Source: Paracoccaceae bacterium | Lineage (GTDB): Bacteria > Pseudomonadota > Alphaproteobacteria > Rhodobacterales > Rhodobacteraceae | Reading direction: 5' to 3' | Assembly (NCBI GenBank): GCA_022822495.1 | Contig: JAJEBQ010000026.1 | Location: forward strand, 1-33,692 | DNA: 33,692 nucleotides | Part shown: one piece after another, positions 16,606-24,624 of the stretch | How positions within the stretch are numbered: position 1 is the stretch's first letter | How the letters are laid out: each line of letters opens with the position of its first letter | The notes under the pieces: generated by a model | What the model was told of the DNA's origin: nothing | Databases searched by the model: none | Seen by the model: the letters and a program-made list of their open reading frames with translations, nothing else | Program-made: the position numbers and the translations under genes

Positions 16606-17517
16606 ATGAAAAAATTTATACTGTCTTTAACGGCATTCCTGTTATTTGCAGGTGCTGCCATGGCTGAAAAGTATATAATGGTAACGCACACTCAGGGAAC
16701 TGATCCCTTTTGGCCCGTTGTAGAAAAAGGTGGTAGAGATGCCGCTGAAGCGCTTGGGGTCGAATTTGAATATCGGTTTGCCCCAAGTGGTGACATGGCT
16801 GATATGGCAAAGTTGATTGAAGCAGCGGTTGCAACAAACCCAGATGGGTTGGTTGTCTCACTGCCAGACCCGGATGCATTGGGTAATGCCATCAGGGCTG
16901 CTGCTGATGCCGGTATTCCAGTTGTAACGATTAACTCGGGCCTGGAATCATCTAAGGATGTCGGTGCAATCATGCATGTTGGCCAGCCTGAGCGACTTGC
17001 CGGTGAAAAAGCTGGCGAACGTGCTATGGCCGAAGGAGTAACCAACGGTCTTTGCCTTAACCAGGAAGCATTCAACACTGCCTTGGTCGATCGATGTACC
17101 GGATATTTTGATGCCATGGGAAAAGAACTTAACATGATTGATGTATCCAACGATGTTGCCCAAATCAAAACCAGAACAGCTGCCGCCCTTCAGGCTGATG
17201 CCTCAATTGATGCCTTGCTTGCTGTAGGACCACACGTGTGTGAAGCAGCTGCTGAGGCTGTGGCTGACATTGGTGCTGAAATTCACCTGTCCTGTTTTGA
17301 TATGACACCTGGTGTTATCAATCTGATCAAGGAAGGAAGGGCTGCCTATACAATAGACCAGCAACAAAGGCTGCAAGGGTATATGCCAATTGTTGTTCTG
17401 CATCTCTACAACTCCAATGCTGGTATGTTGCCAGGTAGCAACATTCCATCAGGACCTGGTTTTGTTGATGCGTCCAACGCTGCAGCTGTTGAAGCCCAGG
17501 CAGGGGTCAACAGATAG
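16606..17517 (+). CDS. Periplasmic sugar-binding protein of an ABC importer
   Basis: This 303-residue protein carries a clear Sec signal peptide (MKKFILSLTAFLLFAGAAMA, cut after residue 20), followed by a periplasmic binding protein of the ribose/galactose type (Peripla_BP_4). The start EKYIMVTHTQGTDPFWPVV and the 'GVNR' end are typical. Strong GGAGG lies four bases before the ATG. It is the first gene of a three-gene importer, immediately downstream of iolD-iolE-SDR, so myo-inositol or a related cyclitol is the likely ligand (compare IbpA of Caulobacter); this is inferred from location, as ligand residues were not modelled. Confidence 0.92.
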   Translation: MKKFILSLTAFLLFAGAAMAEKYIMVTHTQGTDPFWPVVEKGGRDAAEALGVEFEYRFAPSGDMADMAKLIEAAVATNPDGLVVSLPDPDALGNAIRAAADAGIPVVTINSGLESSKDVGAIMHVGQPERLAGEKAGERAMAEGVTNGLCLNQEAFNTALVDRCTGYFDAMGKELNMIDVSNDVAQIKTRTAAALQADASIDALLAVGPHVCEAAAEAVADIGAEIHLSCFDMTPGVINLIKEGRAAYTIDQQQRLQGYMPIVVLHLYNSNAGMLPGSNIPSGPGFVDASNAAAVEAQAGVNR

Positions 17518-17550
17518 AATTGCCGTTCACTTTATTGTGGTAAAAAATTT

Positions 17551-17585
17551 TGGGGAAGGGATATCTTGTTCGTTCCCCATTTTTA
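17551..17585 (+). terminator. Stem-loop after the binding-protein gene
   Basis: TGGGGAA (17551-17557) pairs with TTCCCCA (17573-17579) and is followed by a T-rich run. It lies between the abundant binding protein and the permease. The position suggests a partial terminator or mRNA-stabilising hairpin that keeps the permease and ATPase at lower levels. Confidence 0.55.
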
Positions 17586-17630
17586 TTATGATGCGAATAT
17601 TCGGGATATTACAAATTATAGAGCATAATA

Positions 17631-18749
17631 ATGCAAGCAGATAGAAAAGAAGCAGATAGACAGGTCAATCAGGGAGCATTCAAAAAGTTTATTCGAAGAC
17701 CAGAAATTGGCGCTTTCTCTGGAATGGTGGTAATTCTGATATTTCTTGCAATAGTCGCTGGTGATGTCGTTTATAATCCATTGGGAATAAAAAATAACCT
17801 GTCGATAATTTCGCAACTTGGGATAATTGCAATCGGGGCATGTTTGCTGATGATAGCAGGAGAATTTGACCTGTCCATTGGATCCATGATCGGTTTTGCG
17901 GGTATGTCTATGGCCATGATGTTGAAATGGGGATTGCCATTCGGATTAGGAGAAGCGACACCCTTTATGGCCTTTACCTTGACGTTATGCATGACCCTGT
18001 TCATAGGGTGGATCATCGGAAACATTGTCGTTCGTTCGGGGCTCTCTTCGTTTATCGTTACATTGGCGTTTCTGTTCATTCTCAGAGGTCTTACAGAGGT
18101 AAGTTTTCGGGAGTTTAATGAAGGGTCGACCCAGATATCAGGATTACCGGATTTCAAGCAGACTGACTTTTTTGCCTATTTATTTGGTGGTGAAACCTTC
18201 AAGTGGTTTTTTACCTTGCTCTACGAAATGGGATTTAACTTGAACCGGTTGGGTAACCAGTGGGTGACTGGTTTGGATGCCAAGGTGGCTTGGTGGATAT
18301 GTATAGCGCTAATCACCTATGTTATTCTTTCGCGGACACAACTTGGCAATTGGATCTATGCTACCGGTGACAACAAGGAAAGTGCCAGAGCAAACGGTGT
18401 TCCGGTGAATCATGTTAAAGTTGGCCTCTTTATGTTTACGGCCTTTTGTGCAACTGTTTTTGCAGCTTGTCAGGTTTTTGATACCAATACGGCAGATGCT
18501 GCCAAGGGTAATCTAAAAGAATTGGAAGCTATCGCCGCTGCCGTGGTTGGTGGAACCGTCATGACGGGAGGATTTGGATCAATCGTCGGGGTGATATTCG
18601 GTGCGGTTATTTTTGGTTTGGTCCAAAATTCGGTTTTCTATATATCGTGGATTGATGGATCCTATTATCGCGTCTTCCTCGGTACTGTGCTGCTGATAGC
18701 CGCCTTTGCCAATGAAAATATACGCAAAAGAATAACTGGAGGAATTTGA
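17631..18749 (+). CDS. Sugar ABC importer permease
   Basis: This is a 372-residue inner-membrane permease of the RbsC/XylH type (BPD_transp_2), with about ten hydrophobic helices. Family landmarks are 'IGACLLMIAGEFDLSIGSM' near residues 67-84, 'SSFIVTLAFLFILRGL' and 'ATGDNKESARANGV'. The family's 'GG--MTGGFGS--G' stretch lies near residue 304. It forms the membrane channel for the binding protein encoded upstream and is energised by the ATPase encoded one base downstream. The ATG at 17631 has only a weak ribosome binding site, fitting reduced expression compared with the binding protein. Confidence 0.92.
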   Translation: MQADRKEADRQVNQGAFKKFIRRPEIGAFSGMVVILIFLAIVAGDVVYNPLGIKNNLSIISQLGIIAIGACLLMIAGEFDLSIGSMIGFAGMSMAMMLKWGLPFGLGEATPFMAFTLTLCMTLFIGWIIGNIVVRSGLSSFIVTLAFLFILRGLTEVSFREFNEGSTQISGLPDFKQTDFFAYLFGGETFKWFFTLLYEMGFNLNRLGNQWVTGLDAKVAWWICIALITYVILSRTQLGNWIYATGDNKESARANGVPVNHVKVGLFMFTAFCATVFAACQVFDTNTADAAKGNLKELEAIAAAVVGGTVMTGGFGSIVGVIFGAVIFGLVQNSVFYISWIDGSYYRVFLGTVLLIAAFANENIRKRITGGI

Positions 18750-18750
18750 C

Positions 18751-19542
18751 ATGGCTGAAACAAATTCGGAACCTTTGGTTAAACTCCGGGGGATCAAGAA
18801 GAAATTTGGCCCCTTCGTTGCACTTAATGGGGTTGATATGGACATCTACCCCGGTGAAGTCCATGCGTTGCTTGGTGACAATGGCGCTGGCAAGTCAACC
18901 CTCATCAAAATTTTATCGGGAGTTCACCAGCCAAGTGGTGGTGAAATTATTGTCGATGGAACCCCGGTCATTTTCCGATCACCAAGGGATGCCTCAGCTG
19001 CCGGTATCGGTACGGTTTACCAGGATTTGGCCTTAAACCAGTTGATGTCGGTAACCCGCAATTTCTTCATGGGACGGGAAATTTTTAATGGCCCTGCTCC
19101 CGTTGGAATGATGAAAATGCAGGAAATGGATACCATCACCCATGATGAAATGATCAAGATTGGGATTGACATCTCAGATCCCAATCAGGCAGTGGGGACC
19201 ATGTCTGGTGGACAACGACAAACCTTGGCCATTGCCAGGGCCATATATTTTGGAGCCAAGATTTTGATTCTTGACGAGCCAACATCAGCCTTGGGACAAA
19301 AACAGCAAATGGAAGTTTTGAAAACCATCAAGCGCGTTAGGGGATTGGGAAATATTGCCATAATCTTTATAACGCATAACGAAATTCACTCCAAACTGAT
19401 TGCTGATCGATATACTTTCCTCTCCCTTGGTGAGGTTATAGGTTCAGGAACCAGGGAAAGTTTGGCCGGTGACGATATTCGAAGATTGATGGCGGGTGGC
19501 GCTGAAATGGCCGACTTGGAAATGGAATTGGGAAAAATTTAG
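18751..19542 (+). CDS. Sugar ABC importer ATPase
   Basis: This ATP-binding subunit has 263 residues and a single nucleotide-binding domain, like FrcA, in contrast to the two-domain RbsA/XylG. Walker A is GDNGAGKST near 46, the signature MSGGQRQTLAIARA is near 152, Walker B is ILILDEPTSALG, and the switch histidine is in FITHN. The GGAGG ribosome binding site lies inside the end of the permease gene and the ATG follows its stop by one base, so the two are translated together. With the binding protein and permease it completes the putative cyclitol importer. Confidence 0.92.
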   Translation: MAETNSEPLVKLRGIKKKFGPFVALNGVDMDIYPGEVHALLGDNGAGKSTLIKILSGVHQPSGGEIIVDGTPVIFRSPRDASAAGIGTVYQDLALNQLMSVTRNFFMGREIFNGPAPVGMMKMQEMDTITHDEMIKIGIDISDPNQAVGTMSGGQRQTLAIARAIYFGAKILILDEPTSALGQKQQMEVLKTIKRVRGLGNIAIIFITHNEIHSKLIADRYTFLSLGEVIGSGTRESLAGDDIRRLMAGGAEMADLEMELGKI

Positions 19543-19905
19543 TTGCTTCTCCCTGACAATCCCAACCCCGGCATATATTGACCGCGGTGTAATTGATCGC
19601 ACAATAGGGTTCATCATTCAGGCATGAAAGACTGTTTTTCTACGGGTTGTTTTTGAAATCCTGAAGTGTTGTCATTGACAAAATTGGCTCCCACCTTGGA
19701 CAGAATTAAGATCTCGAACTATCCGGCCTGCTTGATACTTTTTTGCACTACGATAGACTAAAATTCTCGTGTAATTGCACGATAAATGGTGTTATATCAA
19801 CTAATCTTGAATTGACGAAAAATATTGAAGTGGTAAAAGGGCAATCATGATTTTTCCTTGGAGAATTCATTCAAATTTGTGTAAATTTACTTGAGGTCAC
19901 ATAAG
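19543..19905. other. Gene-free stretch before glcDEF
   Basis: These 363 bases separate the importer from glcD. There is no gene. A dyad CGTG-TAATTG-CACG at 19768-19781, about 125 bases before glcD, is a candidate operator for a GntR-type or similar regulator. No strong terminator follows the importer ATPase gene. Confidence 0.35.
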
Positions 19906-21339
19906 ATGGAAATGCCCTCTACCAAGGTTTCAATTATCAACGACAAGGACAGGTTAATTGATTTGTTTAGGGATGTTCTCTCGCCTGATTCAGTTATATT
20001 CGATCCATTTGAAACCAAAGCCTATGAATGTGATGGTTTGACAGCCTATAAATGTCCACCATTGGCTGTTTTGCTTCCCAGATCAACCGAGGAAGTTGCC
20101 AAGGCACTTGCCATTTGCCACGCTGAAAAAATTCCAGTTACACCACGAGGTGCAGGAACCTCTCTAGCCGGCGGAGCTCTCCCAACCAGCGATAGCATCA
20201 TTTTGGGAACTTCCAGATTAAACAATATATTAAACCTTGATATTGAGAACCGAATGGTTCGGGTCCAAACGGGTGTAACAAATCTTTCCGTAACGGCGGC
20301 CGTAGAGGAGGAAGGGTTCTTTTATGCCCCTGATCCCTCCAGTCAGGTGGTTTGTACAATCGCTGGAAACATAGCGATGAATTCAGGAGGTGCACATTGT
20401 CTTAAGTATGGTGTGACTACGAACAATCTGTTGGGTGTAAAAGTCGTATTGATGGATGGGACAGTCGTTGAACTCGGAGGTGAGTACCTTGATACTGGTG
20501 GCTTGGATCTGGTTGGAGTTATATGCGGATCGGAAGGTCAACTTGGAATTGTTACAGAAGCCGTTTTAAAAATTACACCGAAACCGGAGGGAGCCAGGCC
20601 TATTTTATTGGGTTTTAATTCAAATGTCATAGCTGGTAATTGTGTTTCGGATATTATTGGTGCAGGATTGCTTCCTGTTGCCATAGAATTTATGGACCGG
20701 TTGTGCATTAAGGCTTGTGAAGATTTTGTGGGGGCCGGATACCCTGACGTTGATGCCCTGCTGATCGTAGAAGTGGAAGGGTCAGAAAATGAGATTGATG
20801 AACAACTAGCCAAAATCAAGGAGATCGCTTCACGTCATGACCCAGTAGCCATGAAAGAAAGTAAATCCGAACAAGAGTCACAATTGATCTGGAAGGGTCG
20901 AAAATCCGCCTTCGGTGCAATGGGCAAAATAAATGATTATATCTGCCTGGATGGAACAATACCCGTTTCTCGCCTTCCGGAAATGCTCGCGGGTATTACC
21001 AGGCTGTCCAAAAAGTATAATTTGGCTGTTGCCAATGTGTTTCATGCCGGGGATGGAAATCTTCACCCTTTGGTTCTTTTCAATGCCAACGAGGAGGGTG
21101 AATTGGAAAAGTGTGAACTTTTAGGTGCAGATATTTTGAACTTGTGTGTTGAACTGGGCGGATGTTTAAGTGGAGAACACGGTGTGGGAGTAGAAAAAAG
21201 AGACTTGATGCTCAATCAATTCACCAGAGAAGATCTGGAAATTCAAATGCGAATAAAAGATGTTTTTGATCCCAACTGGTTGCTCAACCCGGCAAAAGTT
21301 TTTCCATTGGAACTTTCAATGGAAAGAAGACTAAATTGA
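19906..21339 (+). CDS. glcD: Glycolate oxidase FAD-linked subunit
   Basis: GlcD is the flavin-bearing catalytic subunit that, with GlcE and GlcF, oxidises glycolate to glyoxylate and passes electrons to the respiratory chain. The 477 residues hold a FAD_binding_4 domain (PRGAGTSLAGGALP near residue 83, NIAMNSGGAHCLKYG near 158) and an FAD-oxidase C-terminal domain with HAGDGNLHP and SGEHGVGVEKR, which hold the metal- and substrate-site residues. The frame opens at a TTG at 19891, but the ATG at 19906 was chosen because TGAGGT lies eight bases before it. A D-lactate dehydrogenase is the main alternative for GlcD alone, but the downstream glcE and glcF settle the call. Confidence 0.93.
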   Translation: MEMPSTKVSIINDKDRLIDLFRDVLSPDSVIFDPFETKAYECDGLTAYKCPPLAVLLPRSTEEVAKALAICHAEKIPVTPRGAGTSLAGGALPTSDSIILGTSRLNNILNLDIENRMVRVQTGVTNLSVTAAVEEEGFFYAPDPSSQVVCTIAGNIAMNSGGAHCLKYGVTTNNLLGVKVVLMDGTVVELGGEYLDTGGLDLVGVICGSEGQLGIVTEAVLKITPKPEGARPILLGFNSNVIAGNCVSDIIGAGLLPVAIEFMDRLCIKACEDFVGAGYPDVDALLIVEVEGSENEIDEQLAKIKEIASRHDPVAMKESKSEQESQLIWKGRKSAFGAMGKINDYICLDGTIPVSRLPEMLAGITRLSKKYNLAVANVFHAGDGNLHPLVLFNANEEGELEKCELLGADILNLCVELGGCLSGEHGVGVEKRDLMLNQFTREDLEIQMRIKDVFDPNWLLNPAKVFPLELSMERRLN

Positions 21340-22472
21340 AACCGAATAGCGAATCTGAACTGGCTGGACTGATTTCAGGAAGGATATCGCCAGTAAAAAT
21401 TGCTGGTGGTGGTACTCGACCCATTGGTTTGCCGCAAAGTGGGGAGAGGTTATCCCTGCTAAATCTCAATAAAATTAACCAATATGAACCAGCTTCCCTC
21501 ACACTGGTGGCTGATGCGGGTACCCCTCTCATGACCATAATTGACGCACTTGCAAGCAATGGACAAATGCTTCCATTCGAGCCAATCAATTATCGTGCAT
21601 TACTTGGTAGCGCTGGGAAGCCAACGATAGGTGGTGTGGTTGCTACCAATTCATCTGGTCCAAGAAGAGTTAAGGTTGGTGCTTGTCGGGATTTTGTCAT
21701 AGGGCTTCGGTTTATTGATGGTGTGGGCAATATTTTGAAAACCGGTGGGCGGGTCATGAAAAACGTAACCGGTTATGATTTAACCAAGTTATTGACCGGC
21801 AGTTTTGGAACACTTGGTATAATTACTGAAGTTGCATTGAAGGTATTGCCTTCTCCTGAACACACTGCCGTTATTTTGATTGAGGGTTTGGCTGATGATA
21901 AAGCTTTGGAACTCCTTAACAGGGCTTTGAATTCGCCATTCGAGGTTACAGGTGCAGCCCATTTATGTCGCGGTATTGATGGCAATCCGGTGACGATGGT
22001 CCGTGTTGAGGGTTTTTATTCTTCGGTAATCTATAGAAGCGAGGAGTTGTCAAAACTTTTTGAAGGTTTTGGGACATTGACAATTGAATCTGATCCTGAA
22101 CGAACCCGTGAGGGGTGGAAATATATCCGTGATGTTGGTCCCTTCCATGATAGGGAGGGGGATGTTTGGAGGATCGTAACCAAACCAACAGAAGCAAATT
22201 TGCTGGTCAATGATATAAAAGAAAAAATTGATATAGAAGTGTTTTACGATTGGGCCGGTAGTCTGATCTGGGCCTTGGTTCCGGAGGGAACCAATTTAAG
22301 AGAGTATCTTGAGGGGTTGAATGGAAATGCCACCCTTATTCGAGCAAGTGATGAAACCAAATCAAGATTACAGGTATTCCACCGACAAAACGATGTCGTT
22401 CAGAACCTCAAGCATAGAATAAAGCAACAATTTGATCCGAACAATATACTGAACAAGGGAATGGTGTTGTGA
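21336..22472 (+). CDS. glcE: Glycolate oxidase subunit GlcE, TTG start
   Basis: GlcE is the second, shorter FAD-binding subunit of glycolate oxidase. It has 378 residues, with GGGTRPIGLP near residue 24 and the hallmark NSSGPRRVKVGACRDFVIG and GRVMKNVTGYDLTKL in the FAD domain. The start is a TTG whose last two bases are part of the glcD stop (TTGA, four-base overlap). No ATG occurs before the FAD domain has begun, so the TTG is needed. GGAAAG lies about nine bases upstream. Coupled translation with glcD is likely. Confidence 0.92.
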   Translation: MKPNSESELAGLISGRISPVKIAGGGTRPIGLPQSGERLSLLNLNKINQYEPASLTLVADAGTPLMTIIDALASNGQMLPFEPINYRALLGSAGKPTIGGVVATNSSGPRRVKVGACRDFVIGLRFIDGVGNILKTGGRVMKNVTGYDLTKLLTGSFGTLGIITEVALKVLPSPEHTAVILIEGLADDKALELLNRALNSPFEVTGAAHLCRGIDGNPVTMVRVEGFYSSVIYRSEELSKLFEGFGTLTIESDPERTREGWKYIRDVGPFHDREGDVWRIVTKPTEANLLVNDIKEKIDIEVFYDWAGSLIWALVPEGTNLREYLEGLNGNATLIRASDETKSRLQVFHRQNDVVQNLKHRIKQQFDPNNILNKGMVL

Positions 22473-22531
22473 GGATGAGCCTGCTTTCCCGCCGTAGATA
22501 TTGGAATATTTGAGCGTTAAAGGTTGTTTGC

Positions 22532-23839
22532 ATGGAAACCAGGTTTACCGAACACCAACTTGCCAGCCCACCAATAAAAAGGGCTAATGAAATCCTCAGG
22601 ACCTGTGTGCACTGTGGATTTTGTCTGGCGACCTGTCCGACCTATCAGGTTTTGGGAGATGAACTGGACAGCCCCAGGGGAAGAATTTACCTGATTAAAG
22701 ATATGCTTGAATCCCAGCGACCTGCTGATGAAAAAACAGTCAAGCACATAGACAGGTGTCTTTCCTGCCTTGCATGCATGTCCACTTGCCCTTCTGATGT
22801 GCATTATATGCATCTCGTTGATTATGCCCGCGAATACATTGAACAAACATACAAACGCCCTATAACCGATCGGATTTTGAGAAAGATTCTAAAAATTTTG
22901 ATGACAAATCAAAAATTATTCGGTTTAAGCCTGTTTTTTTCCAGATTTGCCAAACCATTTGCTCCACTGATGCCCGATAAAAGGTTAAGGGCTATGCTCA
23001 GTTTATCGCCTCCAAAAACGAAAAAGGCAGAACAGTACATCCGGGGAGAAACATTTTTACCAAAAGACAAAAAGAAATACCGTGTGGCACTTTTAATGGG
23101 GTGTGTACAACAAGCGATAAATCCTACAATTAATCAATCTACCATAAACCTGCTAACCAGGTTGGGGTGCGAAGTAGTGGTGCCCAAATATGCTTGTTGT
23201 GGAGCTTTGCCACATCATATGGGATCTAGGGATGATAGTCATAAATTAGCCATGGAAACGATCAAATCCATAACGAAAGAGATTGTGGGGGATGGGCTGG
23301 ACGCAATAATCATAAATACAAGCGGTTGTGGGACAAACATTAAGGATTATGGCTACATGTTCCAAAACCATCCTGCCCAAGGGGAAGCGGAGCAAGTTTC
23401 AGAACTGGCTCTGGATATTACGGAATTCATTGACAAAATAGGTTTCCCCTACCAGGCGGACCTATCTGTCAGGGTGGGGTATCATGCCGCTTGTTCACTA
23501 CAGCATGGGCAGCGAGTTAAAACGACTCCTAAAGAGTTGTTGGAGAAAGCCGGGTTTGAGGTCTTGGAGCCGTTGAACAGCCATCTTTGTTGTGGGTCTG
23601 CTGGTACCTACAATATGTTGCAACCTAAAATTGCGGAAGAACTCCGTAACAGAAAGATTGCCACCCTGGAAGCAAAGGGTCCTGATATAATCGCTACAGG
23701 AAATATTGGCTGCATGTTGCAAATATCCTCAGGAACCAGGATTCCGGTTGTGCACACAGTAGAACTTTTGAATTGGGTCGCAACACCTTCAACTTCACCC
23801 AAATCTTTGGTGTCACTCAAAGCGGATCTCAATTTTTGA
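22532..23839 (+). CDS. glcF: Glycolate oxidase iron-sulfur subunit
   Basis: GlcF carries electrons from the flavin subunits. The 435 residues contain two 4Fe-4S cysteine sets, C25-C28-C31-C35 (CVHCGFCLATCP) and C76-C79-C82-C86 (CLSCLACMSTCP). Two CCG cysteine-rich domains follow (CCGALPHHMG and CCGSAGTYN). It starts 59 bases after glcE with AAAGG eight bases before the ATG and is the last gene of the glcDEF operon. The protein is probably attached to the cytoplasmic membrane face. The call is secure. Confidence 0.94.
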   Translation: METRFTEHQLASPPIKRANEILRTCVHCGFCLATCPTYQVLGDELDSPRGRIYLIKDMLESQRPADEKTVKHIDRCLSCLACMSTCPSDVHYMHLVDYAREYIEQTYKRPITDRILRKILKILMTNQKLFGLSLFFSRFAKPFAPLMPDKRLRAMLSLSPPKTKKAEQYIRGETFLPKDKKKYRVALLMGCVQQAINPTINQSTINLLTRLGCEVVVPKYACCGALPHHMGSRDDSHKLAMETIKSITKEIVGDGLDAIIINTSGCGTNIKDYGYMFQNHPAQGEAEQVSELALDITEFIDKIGFPYQADLSVRVGYHAACSLQHGQRVKTTPKELLEKAGFEVLEPLNSHLCCGSAGTYNMLQPKIAEELRNRKIATLEAKGPDIIATGNIGCMLQISSGTRIPVVHTVELLNWVATPSTSPKSLVSLKADLNF

Positions 23840-23867
23840 AAATGCAGTTATTTTTTGATTATAAACT

Positions 23868-23898
23868 CTTGAAATACTTCCTAACAGACCTATATCAC
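23868..23898 (+). promoter_or_regulatory. RpoH-type heat-shock promoter for hsp20
   Basis: CTTG (23868-23871, within CTTGAA) and CCTATAT (23889-23895) are spaced by 17 bases. This matches the alphaproteobacterial sigma-32 pattern CTTG-N16-18-CYTATNT (consensus recalled). Transcription would begin near 23902, giving a leader of about 86 bases. Confidence 0.6.
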
Positions 23899-23901
23899 TC
23901 C

Positions 23902-23990
23902 CATCGGAGCCGATAAGGTCTGATACTTAACCGCCCGTTCTAAATGAAGGGCACTAAATGAAAATTGCTCAATTGGAGGATTATGTCATG
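23902..23990 (+). ncRNA. ROSE-like RNA thermometer in the hsp20 leader
   Basis: Two or three hairpins precede the start codon. ATCG-GAGC-CGAT (23903-23914) comes first. A GCCC-bulge-TTC stem pairs with GAAGGGC (23933-23952). The last hairpin, 23963-23982, pairs AATT-G-CTC with GAGGATT. This buries the Shine-Dalgarno GGAGG and leaves a single bulged G opposite it. The UUGCU strand facing the ribosome binding site is the hallmark of ROSE elements found before IbpA-type genes. Warming would open this stem and permit translation. Confidence 0.7.
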
Positions 23991-24464
23991 AGAACATATG
24001 ATTTGTCACCCTTATATCAAACTACTGTTGGTTTCGACCGGTTTCAGGATTTGCTGGACAAGGTTTTTACCTCGGAAGTTGTTTCTACAGGGTACCCCCC
24101 TTATAATATCGAAAAGACTTCGGACGAGAGTTATGTGATTTCCATAGCTGCAGCGGGCTTCTCAAGCAAGGAGCTTGAAATTGAAGTTCGTGAGAACAAG
24201 CTCATGGTTACGGGTAAAAAAACGTCCGATGATTCCAAGCGTGTGTTCCTTCACAAGGGGATAGGTCAGAGAAGTTTCCAAAGGAAGTTTCAGTTGGCCG
24301 ATCACGTTAAGGTCATTTCTGCCGATTTCCACGACGGAATGTTGAATATCACCCTTGAGAGGGAGATTCCTGAAGCCTACAAGCCCAGGAAGATAGCTAT
24401 CAGCAATGGTCAGGGAACAGGATCTGCAATTGAAAACGGGAAGGCCGTTGAAATAGAAGGCTAA
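23988..24464 (+). CDS. Small heat-shock protein of the IbpA/Hsp20 family
   Basis: This is an ATP-independent holdase chaperone of 158 residues. The opening MRTYDLSPLYQTTVGFDRF is the usual start of alphaproteobacterial IbpA-like proteins. The alpha-crystallin domain covers about 30-130, with DGMLNITLERE near its end, and the C-terminal KIAI supplies the I-x-I oligomerisation motif. The frame has an earlier ATG at 23958, but the one at 23988 is preceded by GGAGG at eight bases and matches the family start. The upstream ATG lies inside the RNA thermometer. A sigma-32-type promoter and a ROSE-like leader suggest dual transcriptional and translational heat control. Confidence 0.93.
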   Translation: MRTYDLSPLYQTTVGFDRFQDLLDKVFTSEVVSTGYPPYNIEKTSDESYVISIAAAGFSSKELEIEVRENKLMVTGKKTSDDSKRVFLHKGIGQRSFQRKFQLADHVKVISADFHDGMLNITLEREIPEAYKPRKIAISNGQGTGSAIENGKAVEIEG

Positions 24465-24481
24465 GCTCAAGCAAACATACC

Positions 24482-24515
24482 AAAACCCCCGGTATCGTGA
24501 GATGCCGGGGGTTTT
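24482..24515 (+). terminator. Strong terminator after hsp20
   Basis: AAAACCCCCGG (24482-24492) pairs with CCGGGGGTTTT (24505-24515), and four more pairs close over a GTGA loop. The stem is about 15 pairs. Flanked by A and T runs, it could work in both directions and also end transcription of the convergent minus-strand gene. Confidence 0.85.
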
Positions 24516-24544
24516 CGACTTTTATTGCATGGTCATCCCACACG

Positions 24545-24618
24545 AAGACACCAGAATCCATTCCATACCGGCATCCAAACCTTTACCAAGTGGTAAACAA
24601 TGGATTGCATGGTGTCTT
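24545..24618. repeat. Nested palindromic (REP-like) element
   Basis: AAGACACCA (24545-24553) and AATCCATT (24555-24562) are mirrored by AATGGATT (24599-24606) and TGGTGTCTT (24610-24618). Inside lies a second dyad, TTTACCA-AG-TGGTAAA (24582-24597). The whole 74-base unit sits between the hsp20 terminator and the end of the minus-strand gene, a typical place for REP-like repeats. No second copy was noticed in this window. Confidence 0.5.
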
Positions 24619-24624
24619 TAGAAT

